Below are positions 37,464 to 46,100 of a stretch of DNA of 64,000 nt, one piece after another. Below the pieces are notes generated by a model that saw only the letters and a program-made list of their open reading frames with translations, was not told the origin of the DNA and searched no databases. The stretch's first letter is position 1; the number at the start of each line of letters is the position of its first letter. The translations under genes were made by a program, and so were the position numbers. The DNA lies in the NCBI GenBank assembly GCA_051893555.1, contig JBJFHL010000087.1, positions 21,649 through 85,648 on the forward strand. The letters are read 5' to 3'. The DNA comes from RGIG7179 sp051893555 (GTDB lineage: Bacteria > Bacillota > Clostridia > Peptostreptococcales > Anaerovoracaceae).

Positions 37464-37787
37464 TCAGCGATTCTCCCTCCTCCCGGCAGCCTGCCCCTTT
37501 CGCCGGTTCAGTCTCACGCAAAGTATGGTGAGTGCCGCTCCCGCCAGGAAAGCAAAGACACCGATCACAATATAGGCTTGGCCTCCGTTATGCAGCAGCA
37601 CCGTGCCATACTCCGTCTGTATGGTGAACATTCCCGGCTGCTGTTTCATTCTGAGCAAAATCCCCATTCCGCAGATCAGCGCCATGCACACGGCCGACAG
37701 GCTGGCCATGGCTCTTTTTTCATGCCTGCATCGGTACCGTGAAATCTGCCTGCGAATTTCTTCCATTCTCCTGCTTAAGTCCCTCAA
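37464..37787 (-). CDS. Small two-helix membrane protein
   Basis: About 107 residues with a basic, amphipathic N-terminus (RRMEEIRRQISRYRCRHEKR), two transmembrane segments (SLSAVCMALICGMGILL and YIVIGVFAFLAGAALTILCV) and a basic tail. I chose the TTG at 37787 because GGAGATGG lies just upstream; the frame is open to 37856 but lacks a start signal there. The layout (charged helix, two membrane segments, FAF-LxG in the second) resembles the product of 39157-39531 next to the sigma factor, so the two may be distant paralogues. It is the first gene of the run leading into the LD-carboxypeptidase. Function unknown. Confidence 0.65.
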   Translation of the reverse strand: MRDLSRRMEEIRRQISRYRCRHEKRAMASLSAVCMALICGMGILLRMKQQPGMFTIQTEYGTVLLHNGGQAYIVIGVFAFLAGAALTILCVRLNRRKGQAAGRRENR

Positions 37788-37844
37788 TTCACCATCTCCT
37801 TCCGTTCCCTTCCTTCCTATATCAATAAAAAGACAAAAAAACAG

Positions 37845-37875
37845 AAAAACTTCCACCCCGGGCAGAAGTTTTTTT
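37845..37875 (-). terminator. Terminator behind the PrsW-type gene
   Basis: AAAAACTTC and GAAGTTTTT form a 9-bp stem with T-runs on both strands, about 20 bases beyond the stop at 37897. It separates the sigma/PrsW module from the peptide-transport run. Confidence 0.75.
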
Positions 37876-37896
37876 GATGTTTTTCTGATGATTCAA

Positions 37897-38538
37897 TTAT
37901 TTCAGCCGGATCTTCACCTTCGGCAGCAGAATCCGCAATCCGAAGATGCAGAGAATCAGTACGGACGGATACAGGTATCCGATCATCTGCCACACACCTT
38001 CTGCCGTAGCCAGCAGATTATATATGGCGTGGAAGACGATGCAGGCCCCAAGAATCCCCACGGTTCCTGTGACCGCAAGCCAGCGCTGGCGGAACACATA
38101 TGCGATGCCGTAGCCCACGGCAATGCCGCACAGAATATGAATCGCCCCGGCGGACAGGCCACGGATCAGAAGGAAGGTGAAATTCCCGGCTCCGTTTTCC
38201 GACAGGTAGCACACATTTTCGAAGGTGGCAAAGCCCACGGCAATGGATATGGCTGCCGGTGTGATTTCCTTCGGTTTCGGTTCGAAAATCAGGATAAAAA
38301 ACAGCAGCGGCACCAGCTTCAGGCATTCCTCACAGACCGGAGAGATTTCAATGGCCGCAGTGACACCGTCCACCTGATACAGTTCCATAAAAAAGCTGTT
38401 CACATAGGCCGACACCATACAGATTCCCATGCCGACGCAGAGAAACAGGGTATACCTCCTCTGGGTTCCTTTCACAAAAAGCAGAGAAAGCAACAGCGGC
38501 ACCGAAATGCAGATAAACACATTTTCAATATAGGTCAC
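37897..38538 (-). CDS. PrsW-type intramembrane metalloprotease
   Basis: A 213-residue protein with about seven transmembrane segments. The PrsW family motifs are all present: EECLK (EExxK), GFATFENVCY (FxxxE), AIHILCG and FHAIYN (two conserved His). In B. subtilis PrsW makes the first cut in the anti-sigma factor RsiW and so frees an ECF sigma factor. Here it is the last gene of a four-gene overlapping set headed by an ECF sigma factor, which fits that role. The GTG at 38538 overlaps the upstream stop as GTGA and is preceded by AAGGAGG. A terminator follows. Confidence 0.85.
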   Translation of the reverse strand: MTYIENVFICISVPLLLSLLFVKGTQRRYTLFLCVGMGICMVSAYVNSFFMELYQVDGVTAAIEISPVCEECLKLVPLLFFILIFEPKPKEITPAAISIAVGFATFENVCYLSENGAGNFTFLLIRGLSAGAIHILCGIAVGYGIAYVFRQRWLAVTGTVGILGACIVFHAIYNLLATAEGVWQMIGYLYPSVLILCIFGLRILLPKVKIRLK

Positions 38539-39164
38539 GGCTGCCGCACCTCCTTTCGAACCAGCCCAAACAGGCTGCAGAGACTCAGGGTAAAGAGGAT
38601 ATCCACCGCGAAATACAGATTAAATGTACTGAAATCCGAAATATATTCCGAGACGAAATACACCAGAATCTGCAGAATCACCACCAGAATCATCCTGCAG
38701 TCAAAGGCCGCCGGAGGAGTGCCGGAAAGATGGGCACGGTGGATTTTGAGGGAGGAAATATATACGATGGCTCCTGCCGCCGCGCCAAATGCCAGGGACA
38801 TGAGAACGGAGTTTCCCATGACCTCGCTGTGCACAGAGGCTGCCAGGGTGAGCAGCGCCAGAAGCGCCGGAACCGGTCGGAACGCTGCGGCCTCCCGTTC
38901 ATCCCGCAGGATCACAAGGAACAGGAAGAACAGATAACCTGCCATCCAGGAAATTTCGGACACGTAGAAAATCCGCGGGATATCGCCGATAATGGTCAGA
39001 TGGAGCATGTAAAACAGTGTCCCCAGCATGATGCTGCCATAGGCGCATGCCAGCACCACCAGCTTGCGGCTGGAATACTTCAGTCCCGCAGCGCCCGAGA
39101 CGATCATCATGATCAGCAGTGACAACGTCTGAAAGATGTTGTCGAATATTTCAAAGTTATTCAT
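38535..39164 (-). CDS. Polytopic membrane protein of the sigma/PrsW module
   Basis: A 209-residue protein with six or seven hydrophobic segments (LSLLIMMIVSGAAGLKY, ACAYGSIMLGTLFYML, AGYLFFLFLVIL and others) and short loops. I recognise no family. Its start overlaps the end of the preceding small gene by eight bases and its stop overlaps the PrsW start, so all are made together. A sensor or scaffold in the sigma pathway is inferred from position only. Confidence 0.75.
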   Translation of the reverse strand: MNNFEIFDNIFQTLSLLIMMIVSGAAGLKYSSRKLVVLACAYGSIMLGTLFYMLHLTIIGDIPRIFYVSEISWMAGYLFFLFLVILRDEREAAAFRPVPALLALLTLAASVHSEVMGNSVLMSLAFGAAAGAIVYISSLKIHRAHLSGTPPAAFDCRMILVVILQILVYFVSEYISDFSTFNLYFAVDILFTLSLCSLFGLVRKEVRQP

Positions 39165-39531
39165 TCTTTCCAGACTCCTTCGAACCAGACTCGTGCCTCT
39201 GCCGCTGCTGCCGGCGGTGGATCACATGGAGGAGCAGGGTCACGCAGACGCCCAGCAAAAAAGCAAAGATCGCCATGATCACATAGCCCAGCGCCTCGCT
39301 TCCGGCCAGCAGACTGGCTGTGCCCGACGTATGGGAGACAGGTGCCTGCGCGAACCCGGAGAGAATCTGCGGCATGGCGCTGCCCATGACCACCAGAAGG
39401 GACAGGCTGGCTGTCAGGCACACGCCGCCCAGGACTGCCATCTGGATCTTCTGTTTCTTTCTCAGCTGTTCTTCTCTGATCTCTCGCATGCGCCGGCGTA
39501 CCAGCGCTGTTCGTTCCTCATTTGTCCGCAT
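39157..39531 (-). CDS. Two-helix membrane protein, candidate anti-sigma factor
   Basis: A 124-residue protein: a charged N-terminal helix (TALVRRRMREIREEQLRKKQ) would be cytoplasmic. A membrane segment (VLGGVCLTASLSLLVVMG), a roughly 35-residue external loop, a second segment (LGYVIMAIFAFLLGVCVTLLL) and a basic tail follow. It overlaps the sigma-factor gene by 14 bases. Position and topology suit an anti-sigma factor cut by the PrsW-type protease two genes downstream, but there is no zinc HxxxCxxC anti-sigma motif, so this is inference. Confidence 0.72.
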   Translation of the reverse strand: MRTNEERTALVRRRMREIREEQLRKKQKIQMAVLGGVCLTASLSLLVVMGSAMPQILSGFAQAPVSHTSGTASLLAGSEALGYVIMAIFAFLLGVCVTLLLHVIHRRQQRQRHESGSKESGKNE

Positions 39532-40072
39532 AATCGAACCCTTCTTTCTCCAGTATGGATTTCAGGCTTTGCTTTCCCCGGTAAACCAGTTTGGTAATCT
39601 GGCTTTCCGATTTCCCCATAACGGAAGCTGCCTGCCGGTAGCTCATCTCCTCGAAATATACCAGATACAACGCTTCCCGGTAATCGTCCTTCAGCTTTGC
39701 CATAGCCTCGTACAGCTGCCGCTTTCGCTCCTTTCCGGAAAGCGGTGTTTCTGCCAGTGCTTCACTTTTCGGCTCGAAGGTCAGTTCCTCCAGGCTGAGA
39801 AGCCGCAGCCGGTGCTTCTTTCGATGCCGGCCTGCAAGGTTTCTCCCAATCCGAAACAGGTATCCTTTGAAGCTGCCCTGCGCACAGACAGGACGGGGTT
39901 TGGCGAACATCAGGGCGAAGGCTTCGATCATCAGATCTTCCGCCTCCTGAAGGTCGCCAAGAAACCCATGTATGTATAATGTAAGTGCATCCCCGTACCG
40001 TGCGACCAGCGCATCCGCCGCCGCTTCCTCTCCGGCAAGGTACTGCTGATACAGTGCTTCGTCTCCTGTCAC
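39518..40072 (-). CDS. ECF-type RNA polymerase sigma factor
   Basis: A 184-residue sigma-70 family protein. Region 2 spans about residues 14-80 (ADALVARYGDALTLYIHGFL, DLQEAEDLMIEAFALMF, KGYLFRIGRNLAGRHRKK) and region 4 about 120-175 (KLKDDYREALYLVYFEEMSY, then RQAASVMGKSESQITKLVYR). The GTG at 40072 is preceded by AAGGAC. The secreted phosphatase gene ends 25 bases upstream with no visible terminator, so the sigma module may be transcribed with the surface-protein genes as well as from its own promoter. Targets unknown. Confidence 0.88.
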   Translation of the reverse strand: MTGDEALYQQYLAGEEAAADALVARYGDALTLYIHGFLGDLQEAEDLMIEAFALMFAKPRPVCAQGSFKGYLFRIGRNLAGRHRKKHRLRLLSLEELTFEPKSEALAETPLSGKERKRQLYEAMAKLKDDYREALYLVYFEEMSYRQAASVMGKSESQITKLVYRGKQSLKSILEKEGFDYADK

Positions 40073-40097
40073 AGTCCTGTCCTTCTTCCGTCAAATA

Positions 40098-43000
40098 TCA
40101 CTGAACCGTTCTCCATGCTTTCGTGGACCAGTCCGTGTAAACCTTTTCTCCATCGATGGTCACATAGCCGCGCACTTTATAGTAGTACTTCGTGCCTTTC
40201 TTGATGGCTGTGTTGTAATACGCATCTTTGGTTGTGGTATAGATTGGTTTCTTGCCATAGCCGCTGTATCGCTTGGTGGAACGGTAGATTTCCACCCCGT
40301 CAAAATCCACATCGCTGTCGCAAGTCCAGGTCAGTTTGATGGCTTTCTTTCCGTTCTTCATGGTGACAAGTTTCGAGCGGGCGGTCAGCTGCTGGTCTGC
40401 CAGCGCTGCAAGGATTTCTTCCTTCGTCGGCTCTTCCGCCTTCTTTACTGCGGTCACAACCAGCTTGTCGCCGGTCTTTAGACTCTCCACTTCCGTTACT
40501 TTACCCAGAGACACGCCGTTGAGCACTACGTCTGCAATCTCATAGCCGTCATCCACGGTGATCGTGGCCGTTTTACCATCTGCACTTAAGGTGACCTGAA
40601 GGCCTTCGCCGGACTGGATGGTCGGTTTCTGAACCAACGGGATATATACGCCGCCTGTATTCCCGGAAAGGGTTGTTTTGCATACATCGCACTTGTTGTC
40701 CTTGTTTTCGTCCTTATGTGCGCAGATATAGTCACATTCAGAGCATACCCCGTCGCTCCAACTGTGATCTTCAAGAGGAACTTCGATTGCTCCGCAGCAA
40801 TTCCATTTCTGCTCATGCTGTGTTTCGGTCCGCGTCCATTCCTTCTTGCCTGCATGGTTGTTGACGTATTTTTCGGATACCCCTCTGAAACGCAGTCCGC
40901 CGTTCTTTTCGAAAGAATCGTCGGGATCTGGGATGAATATATTGCCTATGATGAGATTATCGCCTGTGATACTGTCTGTCTGCTGACCGCCCTCCGTTGC
41001 TGCTTTGCCGTTGTTGAAATTCAGTCCTGTTGCGTCCTCAGGAAGTTCTACATAATAGAAACCGTCCCTGCCTGCAACGGGAGTTGTCTTAATTCCCGGA
41101 AATGCAGGACAAGCTTCTTCACTGCCCCACCAGTAGACATAAACATCTTCCCAACCTGTGGTGTTCTTAAAGTAGAAGTAATTGCCGTATTCGCTGCCGC
41201 AATAAGCACAGATTGCCTTGCTTATGCAGGTAGCAGTTCCGCCTTCGCAGGTACCGTCTTCATAGCCGGTACAGTCATTAACTGTGCATTTATGCGTATG
41301 TGTTCCATTGCCGTTTGACTGCCAAGCACCGTAGATATGACCGTCATTGACTGTCACGGTCACTTTCGTCCTGTTTCCTGCGTTATCAGTTGCAATTATC
41401 TCCTGTGCTCCAGATACAGGAGACAGAGTAAACTGATTATTTACTAAATCTATAACCGAGCCATTCACAGTGACGTTTTGGATAAATACGTTATCGGTAA
41501 CGCTCACTGTTTGTGCAGAACAATAGTTCTTGCCGTCTTCAATGCCGGAGATGACAGGTGCAGTGATATCTTTCCACAGTACATTCAGTTCACCGATTGC
41601 TTCATCGAGTATAGCCGCGGCATCATAAGCCTTTTCCAGTTCTCCGTTTTCTGCTGTTTTAGACCGGACATCCTTTGCCTCATCAAGAGCAGCTTTGAGA
41701 TTTTCAAGCTTTTCGCCTGAATATTCTCCGCTTGCAATCATTCTTTCCGCCTTGCTGATTGACTGGTCCAGCTTTGCTCGGTCGCTCTTGATAATCGTGT
41801 AGCTGTCGTACCCTTCATTTGTGTCTGTGCGGTAGGTTTCAATCGTGAAAGACTCTGAGGTTACCGTTACACAAGAATAAGACTGAACCATATTTACTGC
41901 AAAGGACTTTGCAATGTGGTTTAGGTATCCCGGTTTATTATTTTCGAAGTTTTTGCTGGCTGGAGTGCTGAGTTCAAAGTAAACAGTACCGTCAGGGTTC
42001 TGAACAGTTACGTCTGATGCATTATAATCAACGTCGTCAGCCTTTACTGCGGAATTGTTCTCCATCTGATAAGAACGTGTGTAGTTATGACCGTGACCCG
42101 TTAAAACAACGTCAATGTCATAGGCGTCGATGATTGGGTAAAGCTGTTCACGGCACTTGGTCACCTCTTCGTTTTCATAGTGATCGGGATAACCGTAAAT
42201 ATCGTGATGGAAGGTAACGACTCTCCACTTTGCATAAGGATTGGATGCAATCGCTTCTTCAATGCATTTTCTATGTTCATAAGCAATTACATTGCTGCTC
42301 TTTTCTGACTTCAAAACAGCATTTGAGTTAAGAGAAATTACAAGTAAATTACCGTAAGAGTAATAGTAGTCGCCACCTGCATTTGTCTCGCCGTATTTTG
42401 TCTGATTCGGGTTATTGAAGTGCCATGTAAGGTTTGGATCGTCGCAGTCTTGGTCACCTGCTATCGTTGAAATCGGAACATTTCGGAGAATCTCAGGATA
42501 CATAAAGCCGGCATACTGGTCCTCTTCCTTGTTGCTATCAACCTGATCGCCCATTGACATAATAAAGCTTGCATACGGCATTTTCTCGATTGCTAAATCT
42601 AGTGTATTTTCCCATCTTTCCGTGTCCGCTTCGGAGCCGCCGTTGCCTACACCAATTTGAACATCGCCTATTGCGATAAAACCGAAGCCGTCTCCAATGC
42701 TCTGCGTATAATAATCATAGGTTTCGCTCCATTCGCCATCGCCTGTTTTATATCTGTATTTATATTCTGTTTCAGGTTCAAGTCCGGTTGCAGTTACCTT
42801 GTTTGCGTAGTACTGCGTGCCTGTTTCAGCATTTCTATATGCGGTTGAACTTGTACCGCTGAATAAACCTGCATCGCCAAATTCTTCGTTGTATTTTACA
42901 ATCTGAACAGCAGGTACAGCGTTCTCTGTCGAATACCAGGCAAAATTAAGCTGTGATTCATCAGCGCCGGGAGCAAGCATTACCTTTGAAATGTCGGTTC

Positions 43001-43112
43001 TTATTGTGCTCCAGTTTTCTAACGCAAAGGCAGAAGACACGGAAGCAAACATAACCGTAGTCAAAAACGCAAAAGTAAGCATGCCTGAAATAATCTTTTT
43101 TAATTTAGTCAT
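40098..43112 (-). CDS. Secreted purple-acid-phosphatase-like metallophosphoesterase, multidomain
   Basis: About 1004 residues, exported (signal peptide ends SSAFA). A fibronectin-like domain (about 35-135) precedes a calcineurin-type phosphoesterase (about 140-430): AIGDVQIG, MSMGDQVDS, AGDQDCDD in place of the usual GNHD, VVTFHHDIYG and LTGHGHNYTRSY. A helical linker and an Ig-like domain (PVISGIEDGKNY) follow. A Cys-rich stretch leads into a segment like a starch-binding CBM26 module (YFYFKNTTGWEDVYVYWWG), then another Cys cluster (CSECDYICAHK). The last roughly 95 residues (LTARSKLVTMKNGKKAIKLT to KAWRTVQ) are the C-terminal domain shared with four neighbours. The ATG at 43112 has GAGGAAAAG before it. 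Substrate unknown. Confidence 0.85.
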   Translation of the reverse strand: MTKLKKIISGMLTFAFLTTVMFASVSSAFALENWSTIRTDISKVMLAPGADESQLNFAWYSTENAVPAVQIVKYNEEFGDAGLFSGTSSTAYRNAETGTQYYANKVTATGLEPETEYKYRYKTGDGEWSETYDYYTQSIGDGFGFIAIGDVQIGVGNGGSEADTERWENTLDLAIEKMPYASFIMSMGDQVDSNKEEDQYAGFMYPEILRNVPISTIAGDQDCDDPNLTWHFNNPNQTKYGETNAGGDYYYSYGNLLVISLNSNAVLKSEKSSNVIAYEHRKCIEEAIASNPYAKWRVVTFHHDIYGYPDHYENEEVTKCREQLYPIIDAYDIDVVLTGHGHNYTRSYQMENNSAVKADDVDYNASDVTVQNPDGTVYFELSTPASKNFENNKPGYLNHIAKSFAVNMVQSYSCVTVTSESFTIETYRTDTNEGYDSYTIIKSDRAKLDQSISKAERMIASGEYSGEKLENLKAALDEAKDVRSKTAENGELEKAYDAAAILDEAIGELNVLWKDITAPVISGIEDGKNYCSAQTVSVTDNVFIQNVTVNGSVIDLVNNQFTLSPVSGAQEIIATDNAGNRTKVTVTVNDGHIYGAWQSNGNGTHTHKCTVNDCTGYEDGTCEGGTATCISKAICAYCGSEYGNYFYFKNTTGWEDVYVYWWGSEEACPAFPGIKTTPVAGRDGFYYVELPEDATGLNFNNGKAATEGGQQTDSITGDNLIIGNIFIPDPDDSFEKNGGLRFRGVSEKYVNNHAGKKEWTRTETQHEQKWNCCGAIEVPLEDHSWSDGVCSECDYICAHKDENKDNKCDVCKTTLSGNTGGVYIPLVQKPTIQSGEGLQVTLSADGKTATITVDDGYEIADVVLNGVSLGKVTEVESLKTGDKLVVTAVKKAEEPTKEEILAALADQQLTARSKLVTMKNGKKAIKLTWTCDSDVDFDGVEIYRSTKRYSGYGKKPIYTTTKDAYYNTAIKKGTKYYYKVRGYVTIDGEKVYTDWSTKAWRTVQ

Positions 43113-43123
43113 TTTTCTTTTCC

Positions 43124-46100
43124 TCATTTCACTGTTCTCCATGCTTTCGTGGACCAGTCCGTGTAAATCTTTTCACCTTCCACTTCCACATAGCCGCGCA
43201 CTTTATAGTAGTACTTCGTGCCTTTCTTGATGGCTGTGTTGTAATACGCATCTTTGGTTGTGGTATAGATTGGTTTCTTGCCATAGCCGCTGTATCGCTT
43301 GGTGGAACGGTAGATTTCCACCCCGTCAAAATCCGCATCGCTGTCGCAAGCCCAGGTCAGCTTGATGGCTTTCTTGCCATTCTTCATCTTCACTTGCTGA
43401 GAACGCAGCGTAATATCGATGTTTCGGATTTCGTCTTTCTGCGCAGCGATTGCCGCATCTGCTTCTTCTGCCGTCATCAGCGCATAAACAGAGAAGTGAC
43501 CTGTCATAAAGGTGTAGGTGCCGTTCGCGTTCTTCTGGCCCTTTACCCTGTGCATTCTGCCGCTGTCATCGATGTATACGCAGACTATTTTCTTTTCCGC
43601 CATGGCATCTGGAACGGCTACGGTAACTGCCACATTGCCGCCCTTGAAATCACGGATGACGGTACCATTGGAGCAGACAACCTTCAGTTGGAATTCCACC
43701 TTATCTGCAGTCTCAGCAACTTTTTCCACAATCAGCTGAACGGTATCGCCTGCAGCCTGCTTCGCTACAGCACCTGCAGTCGCATTGTCCATGGTTACTT
43801 CCGCAACGTCCGTCTTCACGGTTACGTCTGCATTCGTCTTTTCTGCGATGGCTTCCAGTGTAGCTGTCGGGATACCAACCTGTGCAATCACCGTGGAGTC
43901 TGCAGCAGTTGTCGTATTCGAAGTTGCATCAATTACAACCTCTTCTGACTCGTTTTCAACCGCCTTGTTGACAATTTCTTCGCCGGTAGCCTGATCAATC
44001 GTTGCCGTCGTGGTTCCATCAGAAGTGCTCGTTGTGCCGCTCAGGTCCGCATTGGTCTTCGCATTGTCGTCATTTTCGACGATCGGATTTTGCTCCGGCG
44101 GAACATACGGGTAATATTTCGTCCACTTGGCGTAGAGAGTTATGTCCTGAGTAACAGGTGCGGAAAAGTCAAACTTACTGCCATCTGAACATTCCTGATC
44201 TGTATACCAGCCGCCGAATATATAGCCGTCGGCTTTCGGTTCTGCAGGTGCAGAAATCGCGCTGCCATGTTTCACATTGCGAATCGCTTCCGGGGCAGTT
44301 CCATGCTCGCCTATATCGAAAGATACGGTGTACTCAGGCATATCAATGCTGAGTTCGACGATGTTTGAGTAATACACGCCAAACGCATCCGACAGCACAC
44401 AGCGTACCTTCCAGCCGTCCATATCTTCAGTCGTTTTATTGATTGTCATGCTGGCACCATCTATTCTGCTGCTGATGATAGTGGCAGCACCTGGCGGGTC
44501 AATTGGTTTATACCCAAATTCGATTGCGACGTAAAACATGCTGATGTTGTCCGAGGGGTCCATGCTTACCACATCGATCCATGTAGCCCCGTCATCTGTG
44601 CTATACTGCCACTTGATTTGGACGCTGCCATCCCCCGACACATTCGAGAAGTCGGCGTATAATTGAGCTTTTGCACCGAACGCCGCATTGCCTCCAGTTG
44701 GGGTACCACAAGCAGGGGCAGGGAGTATCGTTACACTTGCTTCCTGGCTGACAGTATTGCCGAACCTATTGCTTACGATGCAGCGGTATGTTCCCGTATT
44801 CTCAGCATCAACCTCCAGTGTACTTGAAGTTTCACCTTCCATATCAACAAAGGTGCCGTCAACATTCTTCTGCCACTGATAGCCTTCTACATCATTTGCA
44901 CTCAGGGTAAGCGCATGCTTTGCGGTGTCCAGCGCATGAATCTTGATACTCTGCGGCTGAGAAGTAATCTCCGGTGCAACGGTAACGGACAGAGCCTGTG
45001 AGGCGAATTCGACGTAAATACCGGCTTCACCGGTATTGAAATTTCCAATGGTACTGCCGGAGATCACACGGCGGTACTGATAGTTTGCATTTTCCTCCGT
45101 AATCGTGACAGTATAGCTGTCTGCCTTGGAATCAGGGATATCTTCCCATCCCGTGCCTTTGTTTACCTGCCACTTCAAGGTACGCAGGAAACCTGCCCAA
45201 TCAATTTCTTCAGACGGATTCACCGTAAAGGTGGCTTCCCGACCAAGTGCAGTCTTTATACGGTCAGGCTGCTCCCATCGCATAACACAGACTCTGGCAT
45301 TGTATGAACCGATTGCTTTCTCGCTTCCATCCGCAGCTTTTTCATAAACCGTGCAGGTGTAAGTGCGTTTATTTACGATATCGCTCAAATCGCCGGCAGT
45401 GTACGTGAGCGAGTTGCCTCCGACAACAACCTTTTCGTCGTTCTCATTCTGATAGGACCATTCAGCACGAAGACTGCTGTCCAAATCGGTTGCAGAACCG
45501 ATCAGATAAGGGCCATAAAACGCAGAATCAAGCCGGTTTTCATAGGTATTTATACAGCCAGCAGCATTCATTGCGACGCTTTCATCCGGATTTCTGAAAA
45601 ACTGATAGTTTGGATTCGGAACGAACTCCCTGTATCTTTCTGCGATTACCAGGCGGTGGTATTCGTTTCCAAGGCCCTCAACACTCCCTCCGGGGATAAG
45701 GTTGTAGGGATCGCCGCCTTCCGGAGTTACTGTGACGTATTTGATCGGAAGATCATTGATCGTCCAGACTGCCAGATTGCGACTCTCACCAATCGGGTAA
45801 TAGTAGCTTTCTGTCGGTATGATCGTTTCCTCACCGGTATGAATTGAAGTCAGCGGATCCGTGCACGGACTCATAATATATACATCCTTATAAATCTGTG
45901 TGCCATCTCCGTTCCTGACAATTTGTAAGTCTTTCAGATTGAAGTTGATATTTCCTCCCAGAACATACACTTCGTTGGTCATGTCTGCCGAGGCATTTTC
46001 GACGGTTCCGTTTACAAACCAGACAGTTCCCCCAGTCGTATCGGTGCTGTTTAACGGTGAAACGTCCCAGCTTTTCGCGATACCATCTCCCTCAATGCGC

